Made by a program: the position numbers and the translations under genes
Notes under the pieces: model-generated
What the model saw: the letters and a program-made list of their open reading frames with translations, nothing else
Told to the model about the DNA's origin: nothing
Databases searched by the model: none
Source of the DNA: an uncultured Clostridia bacterium
GTDB lineage: Bacteria > Bacillota > Clostridia > Christensenellales > Borkfalkiaceae
DNA length: 43,224 nucleotides
Assembly (NCBI GenBank): GCA_934249265.1
Contig: CAKQKQ010000005.1
Coordinates: 1-43,224 of the forward strand
Direction of reading: 5' to 3'
Shown here: positions 25,210 through 32,930 of the stretch, piece after piece
Position numbering within the stretch: the first letter of the stretch is position 1
Layout of the letters: each line of letters starts with the position of its first letter

Positions 25210-25602
25210 TTACCAGATATAAGCAAGCACTTCTCCGCCGTGACGAAGTTTTCTTGCTTCTTTATCTGTCATTATGCCCTTGGGTGTAGATACGATGGCA
25301 ATGCCCATTCCGCCGAGAACCTTCGGCAAATCTTCATAGCCCGCATATACTCTGAGACCCGGCTTGGATACTCTCTTTAAACCGGTAATAACCATTTCGC
25401 CCTTAGGACCGTATTTCAAATCGATTACTATTTTAGCATCGATTCCTTCACCTTCTACCTTATAGCCGTTGATGTACCCTTCGGATAGAAGAATTTTCGC
25501 TATTTCCGCCTTCATTTTCGACGAAGGAACTTCAACTTCTTCGTGTTTAGCGGTCAATGCGTTTCTGATTCTTGTAAGCATATCTGCGATAGGATCTGTC
25601 AT
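25210..25602 (-). CDS. rpsH: Ribosomal protein uS8
   Basis: 130 residues; primary binder of 16S helix 21. MTDPIADMLTRIRNALTAKH and the C-terminal GEVLAYIW are complete. In E. coli it represses the spc operon; no candidate target was seen here. Confidence 0.97.
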   Translation of the reverse strand: MTDPIADMLTRIRNALTAKHEEVEVPSSKMKAEIAKILLSEGYINGYKVEGEGIDAKIVIDLKYGPKGEMVITGLKRVSKPGLRVYAGYEDLPKVLGGMGIAIVSTPKGIMTDKEARKLRHGGEVLAYIW

Positions 25603-25618
25603 TTTCTTCTTCCTCCTT

Positions 25619-25804
25619 TTACCAACTTGCTTTCTTTACGCCGGGAATTTGACCCTTATAAGCCAATTCTCTGAAACATACACGGCAAACGCCGTATTTA
25701 CGAAGAACAGCGTGCGGTCTTCCGCAGATGCTGCATCTCGTGTATGCTCTCGTTGAATATTTAGGTGTTTTTTGTTGTTTATTTATCATTGCTTTCTTTG
25801 CCAT
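25619..25804 (-). CDS. rpsZ: Ribosomal protein uS14, zinc type
   Basis: 61 residues, the short zinc-bound (C+) form with Cys24, Cys27, Cys40 and Cys43. It replaces the longer zinc-free version in the head of the small subunit. It lies between rplE and rpsH as in other Firmicutes. Some annotations call this gene rpsN. Confidence 0.96.
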   Translation of the reverse strand: MAKKAMINKQQKTPKYSTRAYTRCSICGRPHAVLRKYGVCRVCFRELAYKGQIPGVKKASW

Positions 25805-25819
25805 AAATATTCACTCTCC

Positions 25820-26413
25820 TTATGCTTTAAAAGGCATTCCCATTGCCTTTAACAATTCTCTTGCTTCTTCATCCGTGTTTGCGGTAGTAACGAAGCAAAT
25901 GTCGAATCCTCTTACTTTCTCTACTTGGTCGTATTGAATTTCGGGGAATATCAACTGCTCTTTAACGCCCATAGCGTAGTTACCTCTGCCGTCGAAAGAC
26001 TTTGAAGGAACACCCTTGAAGTCTCTTACTCTCGGCAATGCTATAGAAACGAGTTTATCGAAGAAATCGTACATTCTCGTACCTCTAAGCGTAACTTTGA
26101 TACCGACGTTCATACCTTGTCTGATTTTGAAGTTTGCGACGGACTTTTTAGCCGTGGTCAACACGGGCTTTTGTCCTGCGATAAGCGTAAGTTCTTGTTG
26201 AACCGTTTGTACGCTCTTTGCATTGTCCTTTTGTTCGCCGAGACCGCCGTTGATAGTAATTTTTACAAGTTTAGGAACTTGGTTTACGTTTTTATAGTTA
26301 AAACGTTTCATAAGATAAGGCACTACTTCTTTTTTGTAGTTTTCCTTAACTCTGCTTACATAATTGGAATCGGTTGCAGTTTCCTTAGCAACCTGAGTCG
26401 TTTTGTTAGCCAT
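25820..26413 (-). CDS. rplE: Ribosomal protein uL5
   Basis: 197 residues, about 17 more than common. The extra part is an N-terminal extension before SRVKENYKKEVVPYL. The protein carries 5S rRNA and contacts P-site tRNA. Core motifs KITINGGLGEQKDN and GKGxR-like RGTRMYDFFDKL are present. Confidence 0.97.
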   Translation of the reverse strand: MANKTTQVAKETATDSNYVSRVKENYKKEVVPYLMKRFNYKNVNQVPKLVKITINGGLGEQKDNAKSVQTVQQELTLIAGQKPVLTTAKKSVANFKIRQGMNVGIKVTLRGTRMYDFFDKLVSIALPRVRDFKGVPSKSFDGRGNYAMGVKEQLIFPEIQYDQVEKVRGFDICFVTTANTDEEARELLKAMGMPFKA

Positions 26414-26436
26414 TTATTTTCTCCTTATTAAATTGC

Positions 26437-26829
26437 TTATTCGGCGTCTTTTGCCGCAGCCTTCTTCTTGGTAGTCTTCTTTGCTGCCTTTGCCGCTTGA
26501 GCCTTCTTGGACTCTACTTTTGTATCGAGAACCGCGCCGCACTTCTTGCATACTCTTACTTTTTCTTTGCCTTCGCCCTTGTAAGCAACTCTGGTTGCTT
26601 TTTTGCAAGCGGGGCAAACAACGAGTACGTTAGATGCGTCGATAGGACCGCATTGGTCAACTATTGCGCTTACTTCGTTTGCGGAACGAGCCTTTTTAGC
26701 CCTCTTTTGTACGTTGATTCCGTCTACCGTAACGGTGTTTTTGTCGGGATTTGCAACAAGAACTTTACCTGTCTTTCCGTTGTCCTTACCCGTAAGTATA
26801 AGGACAGTATCATTCTTTTTAACTTTCAT
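26437..26829 (-). CDS. rplX: Ribosomal protein uL24 with basic tail
   Basis: 130 residues from ATG 26829, chosen because GGAGG lies 8 nt upstream; a longer frame from 26862 would overlap rplN. An N-terminal KOW domain (TGKDNGKTGKV) and zinc ribbon Cys72, Cys75, Cys94, Cys97 are followed by an Ala/Lys-rich tail of about 25 residues. The tail is beyond the usual end and probably disordered. Initiates large-subunit assembly. Confidence 0.95.
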   Translation of the reverse strand: MKVKKNDTVLILTGKDNGKTGKVLVANPDKNTVTVDGINVQKRAKKARSANEVSAIVDQCGPIDASNVLVVCPACKKATRVAYKGEGKEKVRVCKKCGAVLDTKVESKKAQAAKAAKKTTKKKAAAKDAE

Positions 26830-26842
26830 TTCAAATACCTCC

Positions 26843-27211
26843 TTATAAAACTTCGGGAGCAAGAGATATGATTCTCATATAATCTTTATCTCTGAGTTCT
26901 CTCGCTATAGGTCCAAAGATACGAGTACCTCTGGGTTGTTTTTGAGCGTCGATAATTACCGCTGCGTTGTCGTCGAATCTGATATACGTTCCGTCGGGTC
27001 TTCTGATACCCTTTTTAGATCTAACGATAACCGCCTTTACTACGTCGCCTTTCTTTACCGTTCCTCCGGGAGTAGCCGTCTTAACACTTGCAACGATTAC
27101 GTCGCCAATGTTACCACTTCTTCTGAAAGAACCGCCTAAAACTCTTATGCACATAATTTCTTTTGCGCCCGAGTTGTCTGCTGCTGTTAATCTTGTCTGT
27201 GGCTGTATCAT
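26843..27211 (-). CDS. rplN: Ribosomal protein uL14
   Basis: 122 residues, standard. MIQPQTRLTAADNSGAKEIM and the C-terminal RDKDYMRIISLAPEVL are canonical. It forms an intersubunit bridge and is the docking site of the silencing factor RsfS in bacteria. Confidence 0.97.
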   Translation of the reverse strand: MIQPQTRLTAADNSGAKEIMCIRVLGGSFRRSGNIGDVIVASVKTATPGGTVKKGDVVKAVIVRSKKGIRRPDGTYIRFDDNAAVIIDAQKQPRGTRIFGPIARELRDKDYMRIISLAPEVL

Positions 27212-27229
27212 ATTAGCATCCTCCTCTTA

Positions 27230-27484
27230 TTACTTCGCCTTTTCTATAATCTCGGCAACTCTCCAATTCTTCGTAGCGGATAATTTTCTCGTTTCAACGA
27301 TTCTTACCTTATCGCCTACGCCGCACTCGTTGTTTTCGTCGTGCGCCTTGAATTTCTTGGATTTAGTGATTGTCTTTTTATATAAGGGGTGTTTACTCTT
27401 CTCTTCGATGAGTACTACTACCGTCTTATCCATTTTGTCGGAAACTACGAGTCCGACTCTTTCTTTTCTCAAATTTCTTTCCAT
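27230..27484 (-). CDS. rpsQ: Ribosomal protein uS17
   Basis: 84 residues, an OB fold on 16S helix 11. RKERVGLVVSDKMDKTVVV is the family N-terminal signature, followed by HPLYKKTITKSKKFKAHDE. Confidence 0.97.
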   Translation of the reverse strand: MERNLRKERVGLVVSDKMDKTVVVLIEEKSKHPLYKKTITKSKKFKAHDENNECGVGDKVRIVETRKLSATKNWRVAEIIEKAK

Positions 27485-27498
27485 TTATCCGTCCTCCA

Positions 27499-27699
27499 TT
27501 AAGCGTCAGCCTTGATTTCTCTCTCGCGGATAACTGTCTTTACTCTTGCGATATCCTTCTTTACTTGTTTAAGTACGCAAGGATTCTCGAGTTGACCCGT
27601 AGCGTGACGGAAACGAAGGTTAAACAACTCTTCTTTGAGTGAAACCAATTTTGCTTGCAATTCATCATTAGTCATTCCGTGAACTTCATTTGCTTTCAT
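27499..27699 (-). CDS. rpmC: Ribosomal protein uL29
   Basis: 66-residue helical hairpin at the polypeptide exit, where trigger factor and SRP dock nearby. LKEELFNLRFRHATGQLENP is the family signature. Its ATG overlaps the rplP stop by one base (TAATG), so translation is coupled. Confidence 0.96.
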   Translation of the reverse strand: MKANEVHGMTNDELQAKLVSLKEELFNLRFRHATGQLENPCVLKQVKKDIARVKTVIREREIKADA

Positions 27700-28130
27700 T
27701 AACCTTCACCGCCTTCTGTTTCAATTTCTTTCTTAACGAATTTAACTTTACAAGGAAGTTTATATCCCGCAAGTCTCATTGCTTCTCTTGCAGTCGCTTC
27801 ATCGACTCCCGCCATCTCGAACAAAACTCTGCCCGGCTTAACGACGGCTGCCCAATATTCGACGCTACCTTTACCGCTACCCATACGAGTTTCGGCGGGT
27901 TTTGCCGTGATAGGCTTATGAGGGAATATATCTATCCATACTTTACCGCCACGTCTCGTGAATCTCGTCATTGCGACTCTGGCTGCTTCTATTTGGTTTG
28001 CCGTGACCCATGCGCAAGACTCAGCAACAAGTCCGTATTCGCCGTAAGCGATTTTGTTACCCTTGTTTGCCTTGCCCGTCATTCTTCCGCGGTGAACTCT
28101 TCTTCTTTTTACTCTTTTAGGCATTAACAT
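27699..28130 (-). CDS. rplP: Ribosomal protein uL16
   Basis: 143 residues near the A site. MLMPKRVKRRRVHRGRMTG and the arginine-containing loop RMGSGKGSVEYWAAVV are typical. It starts 2 nt after rpsC. A second ATG two codons in (28124) is also possible. Confidence 0.97.
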   Translation of the reverse strand: MLMPKRVKRRRVHRGRMTGKANKGNKIAYGEYGLVAESCAWVTANQIEAARVAMTRFTRRGGKVWIDIFPHKPITAKPAETRMGSGKGSVEYWAAVVKPGRVLFEMAGVDEATAREAMRLAGYKLPCKVKFVKKEIETEGGEG

Positions 28131-28132
28131 AA

Positions 28133-28795
28133 TTACGCTTCGCCTCCTTCAACCTTCTTGGCAGCACCGAGTACTTCTCCTTTGTAAATCCATACTTTGA
28201 TGCCGATCGCTCCGAACGTGGTGTGTGCGGTTGCAGTACCGTAATCGATGTCTGCACGGAGAGTTTGAAGAGGAATAGAACCCTCGTGATACTCTTCCGA
28301 TCTCGCGATTTCTGCGCCGTCAAGTCTGCCGCCGCATTTAATCTTGATACCCTTTACACCCAATCTCATAGAGCGGGAAATTGCTTGTTTCATCGTCCTT
28401 CTGAAAGACGCTCTCTTTTCAATTTGGCTTGCTACCGATTCAGCAACGAGTTGCGCGTCGATATCGGGTTTTTTAATTTCAACGATATTGATTGCAACAG
28501 TCTTGCCGACAGCGATTTTAGCAAGGTTTTTCTTCATTACCTCGATTTCAGAACCTGCTTTACCGATAAGCACTGCGGGTCTTGCGGTGTAAATAGTGAT
28601 AGACACTCTGTTTGCCGCTCTTTCGATGGTAATTTTGGATACTGCGGAAGCCTCGTATTGCTTTTTGAGGAATTTTCTTATTTCGTAATCTTCTTTAATG
28701 AAAGCGGAAAAATTCTTTCCTTCGGCATACCACGAAGTATCCCAATCTTTTATAACGCCCACTCTAAGTCCGTGGGGATTAACTTTTTGTCCCAT
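28133..28795 (-). CDS. rpsC: Ribosomal protein uS3
   Basis: 220 residues; mRNA entry and helicase protein. The KH domain holds AAVLIGKAGSEIE-like sequence (PAVLIGKAGSEIEVMKKNL). The C-terminal domain contains SGRLGGAE in variant form (CGGRLDGAEIARSE). Complete, with GGAGG upstream. Confidence 0.97.
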   Translation of the reverse strand: MGQKVNPHGLRVGVIKDWDTSWYAEGKNFSAFIKEDYEIRKFLKKQYEASAVSKITIERAANRVSITIYTARPAVLIGKAGSEIEVMKKNLAKIAVGKTVAINIVEIKKPDIDAQLVAESVASQIEKRASFRRTMKQAISRSMRLGVKGIKIKCGGRLDGAEIARSEEYHEGSIPLQTLRADIDYGTATAHTTFGAIGIKVWIYKGEVLGAAKKVEGGEA

Positions 28796-28812
28796 TGATA
28801 CATCTCCTCCTG

Positions 28813-29196
28813 TTAAGCAACGTCAAGTATAACCGTAATGTGGCTCGTACGTTTCAAAATTCTGTATCCTCTACCCTTGCCTACGGGTCTCATTCTCTTG
28901 AGAGACGGTCCCATATCGGCGTAGCATTCAGCAACTTTGAGGTCGTTTACGTTCATATTGAGGTTGTGCTCGGCATTTGCTGCCGCGGAAAGTACAACCT
29001 TTTTGATGGGTTCTGCACCGGCTTTGTTGCAGTTATCCAAAATTGCAACAGCCTCTCTTACTCCCTTGCCTCTGATTATATCGAGAACTACTCTTACTTT
29101 ATAAGGAGAAATTCTGATATATTTAGCGCACGCATGCGGTCTTTTATCTGCAGTCTCCGCACGTTTTGCTGCTCTTTTCTTCATATTACCAGCCAT
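28813..29196 (-). CDS. rplV: Ribosomal protein uL22
   Basis: 127 residues, including an N-terminal Lys/Arg-rich extension of about 15 before HACAKYIRISPYKVR. The C-terminal beta hairpin lining the exit tunnel (PVGKGRGYRILKRTSHITV) is intact. This hairpin is the site of macrolide-resistance mutations in other bacteria; nothing here suggests one. Confidence 0.97.
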   Translation of the reverse strand: MAGNMKKRAAKRAETADKRPHACAKYIRISPYKVRVVLDIIRGKGVREAVAILDNCNKAGAEPIKKVVLSAAANAEHNLNMNVNDLKVAECYADMGPSLKRMRPVGKGRGYRILKRTSHITVILDVA

Positions 29197-29214
29197 TTTT
29201 TATCTCCTCCCGTA

Positions 29215-29496
29215 TTATTTCGCGCCGGTCGTCTTGGAATTGCCGGCATGTCCTTTAAACGTTCTCGTGGGAGCGAACTCACCGAGTTTGCATCCGACCA
29301 TATCTTCCGTAACATATACGGGTACGTGCTTTCTTCCGTCGTAAACGGCGATTGTGTGACCAACCATTTCGGGGAATATTGTCGACGATCTCGACCACGT
29401 CTTGAGAACTTCTTTCTTGTTTTGTGCGTTGAGAGCCTCTACTCTTGCTAACAATTTCGCTTGGACGAAAGGTCCTTTTTTAACACTTCTACTCAT
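29215..29496 (-). CDS. rpsS: Ribosomal protein uS19
   Basis: 93 residues; head protein contacting uS13. MSRSVKKGPFVQAKLL and VTEDMVGCKLGEFAPTRTF are canonical. Confidence 0.97.
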   Translation of the reverse strand: MSRSVKKGPFVQAKLLARVEALNAQNKKEVLKTWSRSSTIFPEMVGHTIAVYDGRKHVPVYVTEDMVGCKLGEFAPTRTFKGHAGNSKTTGAK

Positions 29497-29508
29497 TGTT
29501 TAACCCTC

Positions 29509-30336
29509 CTAGTTAACTCTCTTAAGAATAAACTTGTTAGTTCTATTCTTCTTCTTTCTCGTCTTATAACCCATTGCAGGTTTACCCCACGGAGTTACAG
29601 GTCCGGATCTACCTACGGGGCACTTACCCTCGCCGCCGCCGTGCGGGTGATCGCACGGGTTCATAACAGAACCTCTGACGGTGGGTCTTACGCCCATATG
29701 TCTCGTCTTGCCGGCTTTACCTACTCTCACGATTTCGTGGTCGAGGTTACCGACTTGTCCGATTGTCGCTTTGCAGTTGATTGCAACGAGTCTCATTTCG
29801 CCGCTGGGCATCTTAATCGTCGCATACTTGCCTTCTTTAGCCATAAGTTGTGCGGCTGCGCCTGCGGATCTAACGAGTTTTGCACCTCTGCCCGCTTGTA
29901 ACTCGATGTTGTGAATCATAGTACCTACGGGGATATCTTCGAGTTTAAGGCAGTTACCTACTTTGATATCTGCGTTGCTGCCCGATTCGATTACGTCACC
30001 TACTTTAAGTCCTACGGGTGCAAGAATGTAGGATTTAGAACCGTCTTTATATACGATAAGGGCGATGTTAGCCGTTCTGTTGGGATCGTACTCGATTGTC
30101 TTTACCGTTGCGGGAACTCCGTCTTTAAGTCTCTTGAAATCGATTACTCTGTATTTTTGTCTGTTTCCGCCACCTTGATGTCTTACGGTGATTCTACCTT
30201 GCGCGTTTCTGCCGGCGTTTTTCTTCTTGGTTTCAAGTAAAGATCTTTCCGGAGTCGTGCAAGTGATTTCTTCAAACGAACTTACCGTCATGAAACGGCG
30301 AGCGGGTGAAGTCGGTTTATATCTTTTAATACCCAT
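29509..30336 (-). CDS. rplB: Ribosomal protein uL2
   Basis: 275 residues; needed for peptidyl-transferase centre assembly and subunit joining. The family signature and key histidine are in NPCDHPHGGGEGKCPVGRSG near the C-terminus. The N-terminus MGIKRYKPTSPARRFMTV is normal. Confidence 0.97.
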   Translation of the reverse strand: MGIKRYKPTSPARRFMTVSSFEEITCTTPERSLLETKKKNAGRNAQGRITVRHQGGGNRQKYRVIDFKRLKDGVPATVKTIEYDPNRTANIALIVYKDGSKSYILAPVGLKVGDVIESGSNADIKVGNCLKLEDIPVGTMIHNIELQAGRGAKLVRSAGAAAQLMAKEGKYATIKMPSGEMRLVAINCKATIGQVGNLDHEIVRVGKAGKTRHMGVRPTVRGSVMNPCDHPHGGGEGKCPVGRSGPVTPWGKPAMGYKTRKKKNRTNKFILKRVN

Positions 30337-30351
30337 TGTGAATTCCTCCTA

Positions 30352-30642
30352 TTAAGTCAAAGAATCGAAGAACGCAATGCTCTTGCTGTCTTTCTTCAAC
30401 TGAACGATGGCTTTCTTGTAAGAAGGAGTATAACCTTGCGTTCTGCCCATTCTTTTAAGTTTGCCTCTGCAGTTTACCGTGTTTACCTTCTCTACTTGTA
30501 CGTCGAACAACTTTTCAACAGCCGTCCTTATTTCAGTTTTGTTTGCGGTTTTTGCAACAACGAATGTATATTTCTTATTTTCGATACCCGCATAACTCTT
30601 CTCTGTAAGTAGAGGTTTCAAAATAATATCTCTTGCTTCCAT
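30352..30642 (-). CDS. rplW: Ribosomal protein uL23
   Basis: 96 residues at the tunnel exit, docking point for SRP and trigger factor. ILKPLLTEKSYAGIENKKYT is the family start. Its ATG overlaps the rplD stop by one base. Confidence 0.97.
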   Translation of the reverse strand: MEARDIILKPLLTEKSYAGIENKKYTFVVAKTANKTEIRTAVEKLFDVQVEKVNTVNCRGKLKRMGRTQGYTPSYKKAIVQLKKDSKSIAFFDSLT

Positions 30643-31265
30643 TATTCTCCGTAAACCTCCTCTAATTTTTCTACAGCGCCCTTAGCCATAACTACGACTG
30701 CGTTTTTAACGATATCGTAAGTGTTGAGTTGTTCTACGGGAAGCGTGTTTACCTTTTCAAGGTTTCCGCATGCCCTCAAAACGAGTTCGTCGCTGTTGTT
30801 CATTACCAAAAGTACAGTCTTGTCGAATTTCATAGCGTTGAGGAAAGCAACCATTTCTTTGGTCTTTCCGTTTTCAACCTTGATTTCGTCGATAACATAT
30901 ACTTCGTTGTCTGCAAGTTTTGTGGAAAGCGCGCTGAACATTGCCGTTCTTCTTGCGACAACGTTCATCTTCTTCGAGAAGTCTCTGGACTTGGGTGCGA
31001 ATACTACGCCGCCCTTGATCCATTGCGGTGCTCTTGTAGAACCTTGACGGGCATTACCCGTTCCCTTTTGTCTCCAAGGTTTTTTACCGCCGCCGCGAAC
31101 TTCCGTTCTCGTCAAAGTGCTTTTTGTTCCTTGTCTTTCGTTTGCAAGTCTCGTAACGACTGCTTGATGAATAAGCGCTTCGTTGTATTCGATTGCAAAC
31201 AAATCGCTAAGTTCCATTGTGCCGGTCTCAAGACCTTTCATATTATATACTTTTACACTTGGCAT
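30642..31265 (-). CDS. rplD: Ribosomal protein uL4
   Basis: 207 residues. A globular domain carries a tunnel-lining loop (GGGKKPWRQKGTGNARQGST). In E. coli uL4 also represses the S10 operon by promoting attenuation in the leader; whether it acts on the terminator-like hairpin upstream of rpsJ here is unknown. Confidence 0.97.
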   Translation of the reverse strand: MPSVKVYNMKGLETGTMELSDLFAIEYNEALIHQAVVTRLANERQGTKSTLTRTEVRGGGKKPWRQKGTGNARQGSTRAPQWIKGGVVFAPKSRDFSKKMNVVARRTAMFSALSTKLADNEVYVIDEIKVENGKTKEMVAFLNAMKFDKTVLLVMNNSDELVLRACGNLEKVNTLPVEQLNTYDIVKNAVVVMAKGAVEKLEEVYGE

Positions 31266-31280
31266 AGTCTTTCACGCTCC

Positions 31281-31910
31281 TTATTTAACGCTGTCGGCGA
31301 TAGTAACGTAACCGCCTCTCGGTCCAGGTATTGCGCCCTTGATAAGTAAGGCGTTTCTCGCCACGTCAACCTTAACGATTTCAAGGTTTTGAATCGTAAC
31401 GTTTTCATGACCGTATTGTCCGGGCATAAGTTTGTTCTTGAAAACTCTCGACGGACTGCTGTTTGCACCCATAGAACCAACTTCTCTGTGTACAGGTCCT
31501 ACACCGTGCGTTTCCTTTAATCTGTGATGATTCCATCTTTTAATAACACCGCTGAAACCGTGACCTTTCGTAACGCCCGCTACGTCTACTTTATCGCCTT
31601 GAGCGAATTTTTCAACCGTAACCATGTCGCCTACGTTGTAGGAAGTAAGGTCTTCGAGTCTAAACTCTTTAAGTACTCTTTGCGGTGCAACTCCTGCCTT
31701 TTTGAATTGACCGAGTTCGGGCTTGTTTAAAGCCTTTTCTTTTGCCTCGTCAAAACCGAGTTTTAAAGCGGCATAGCCGTCTCTTTCAACCGTTTTGATT
31801 TGGACAACAGGACACGGACCCGCAACGACTACCGTAACGGGGATTACTTTTCCGTCAGAGGAAAAGATCTGTGTCATTCCCATTTTCTTTCCAATGATTG
31901 CTTTATTCAT
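31281..31910 (-). CDS. rplC: Ribosomal protein uL3
   Basis: 209 residues; reaches into the peptidyl-transferase centre. MNKAIIGKKMGMTQIFSSDG and the loop with PSRVFKNKLMPGQYGHE are conserved. The Gln that is methylated in many bacteria would lie in the PGQ segment. GGAGGTGA precedes the ATG. Confidence 0.97.
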   Translation of the reverse strand: MNKAIIGKKMGMTQIFSSDGKVIPVTVVVAGPCPVVQIKTVERDGYAALKLGFDEAKEKALNKPELGQFKKAGVAPQRVLKEFRLEDLTSYNVGDMVTVEKFAQGDKVDVAGVTKGHGFSGVIKRWNHHRLKETHGVGPVHREVGSMGANSSPSRVFKNKLMPGQYGHENVTIQNLEIVKVDVARNALLIKGAIPGPRGGYVTIADSVK

Positions 31911-31956
31911 AGATAAAGTTCACCTCCAAATATATTTACAATTTAATTTTTGCCGA

Positions 31957-32256
31957 TTATAACTTGATCTTGATGTCTACGCCTGCGGGGAGGTGTATAC
32001 TTTCAAGTATCTTCGCATTTGTCGAATAAATGTCGATAAGTCTCTTGTGCGTTCTGATTTCGAATTGCTCTCTGCTATCCTTATACTTGTGGGGAGAACG
32101 CAAGATAGTAACTATTTCCTTCTCTGTGGGAAGGGGGATAGGTCCGCTTATTTTTGCGCCGACTTTCTTCATCGCTTCAACGATGCGCTCTGTTGCCTGA
32201 TCGACCATCTTAGCGTCGTAGGCTGCCAATTTAATTCTCATTTTTTGTCCTGACAT
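31957..32256 (-). CDS. rpsJ: Ribosomal protein uS10
   Basis: 99 residues; first gene of the operon, a small-subunit head protein and the NusE partner of NusB in antitermination. The signature PLPTEKEIVTILRSPHKYKD is complete. GGAGG lies 8 nt before the ATG at 32256, after a leader of about 250 nt. Confidence 0.97.
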   Translation of the reverse strand: MSGQKMRIKLAAYDAKMVDQATERIVEAMKKVGAKISGPIPLPTEKEIVTILRSPHKYKDSREQFEIRTHKRLIDIYSTNAKILESIHLPAGVDIKIKL

Positions 32257-32515
32257 GTTAATTCCTCCGATTTATACTAACATTTTTATTCAACATTGCC
32301 GTGTGTGTCGCACCCTTTAGCATTAAAAAAATCATTCGCACTGTGTGTTTAAAGCGAATGACCTATCATACCACTTGGGTCCGTAGTTAGTCGCAGAGAT
32401 TAAGTCTCCACATTTGTCAATGAAAATTATCTTTCTTCCTTATAGCGGGGTCCGGAACCCGTTATCGGTCGAATTAAGTAACTTTTCATCTCAACCCATA
32501 TTACACAGCCTAATT
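32257..32515 (-). promoter_or_regulatory. Leader of the S10-spc-alpha operon with terminator-like hairpin
   Basis: Between the promoter and rpsJ lies an untranslated stretch of about 250 nt. It contains GAGA/TCTC and GGGT/ACCC small stems, then a hairpin GTCATTCGC/GCGAATGA (32354-32362 with 32332-32339, 14-nt loop) followed by seven T on the minus strand. That is the layout of an attenuator. In E. coli uL4 acts through such a leader; I see no sequence resemblance that would name this one. Confidence 0.6.
32325..32362 (-). terminator. Attenuator-like hairpin in the rpsJ leader
   Basis: 8-9 bp stem, 14-nt loop and a TTTTTTT tail (32331-32325 on the minus strand), about 70 nt before rpsJ and downstream of the main promoter. 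Full-strength termination here would silence 30 essential genes, so regulated read-through is expected. Confidence 0.6.
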
Positions 32516-32545
32516 ATATTACAACAAATATCAACCCGTTGTCAA
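32516..32545 (-). promoter_or_regulatory. Main promoter of the ribosomal operon
   Basis: -35 TTGACA (32545-32540), 18-nt spacer, -10 TAATAT (32521-32516). A TATAAT three bases further on would give a 21-nt spacer and is less likely. Confidence 0.6.
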
Positions 32546-32881
32546 ACATTTTTTCACTGTTTTTTAACTTTTTTTCATTATTTTTTTAATATATAGGTTT
32601 TTTGGTGTTTTTAGGTCGAATTATCTCGATTTTATCGTAAATTTTGCTCGTCATATTACGCATTATCTTTTCAGGACCATTACAACCCCTATTATATCGA
32701 ACTATCGCAGCCCCTATTATATATAATAAGGAATACGTTTTTGCAATGTAAAAACCGTGTTGGCACGTCGCAAATTTTGCCGTGATAACCATATCATCTC
32801 CCCAAAATTCTATCGTAATAAACCTTATTGCCATACCGTAAATTCAATATATTGCCCACCACAAATCTATTAAAGCGACAT
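32546..32881. other. Spacer upstream of the ribosomal operon
   Basis: No convincing gene. A second possible promoter on the minus strand has TTGCAA (32746-32741), a 17-nt spacer and TATATA (32723-32718). TATAATAGGGG occurs twice about 24 nt apart. A 68-82 codon frame (32586-32792 or 32834) has a passable GGGGAG site but no recognisable protein features. Confidence 0.4.
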
Positions 32882-32914
32882 TTTAAAAGCCGCGCCGAAA
32901 ATTTCGGCGCGGCT
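32882..32914 (-). terminator. Terminator after the GH31 gene
   Basis: Stem AGCCGCGCCGAAA/TTTCGGCGCGGCT (32888-32900 with 32902-32914), then TTTTAAAA on the minus strand. Very GC-rich for this region. Confidence 0.85.
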
Positions 32915-32930
32915 CAAATTATATAAAATT

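Noticed and set aside
28795..29451. 218-codon plus-strand frame
   Set aside because: Antisense to rplV and rpsS.
32586..32834. 82-codon minus-strand frame (or 68 codons from 32792)
   Set aside because: Only weak support: no family features, very AT-rich, overlaps possible promoter elements of the ribosomal operon.
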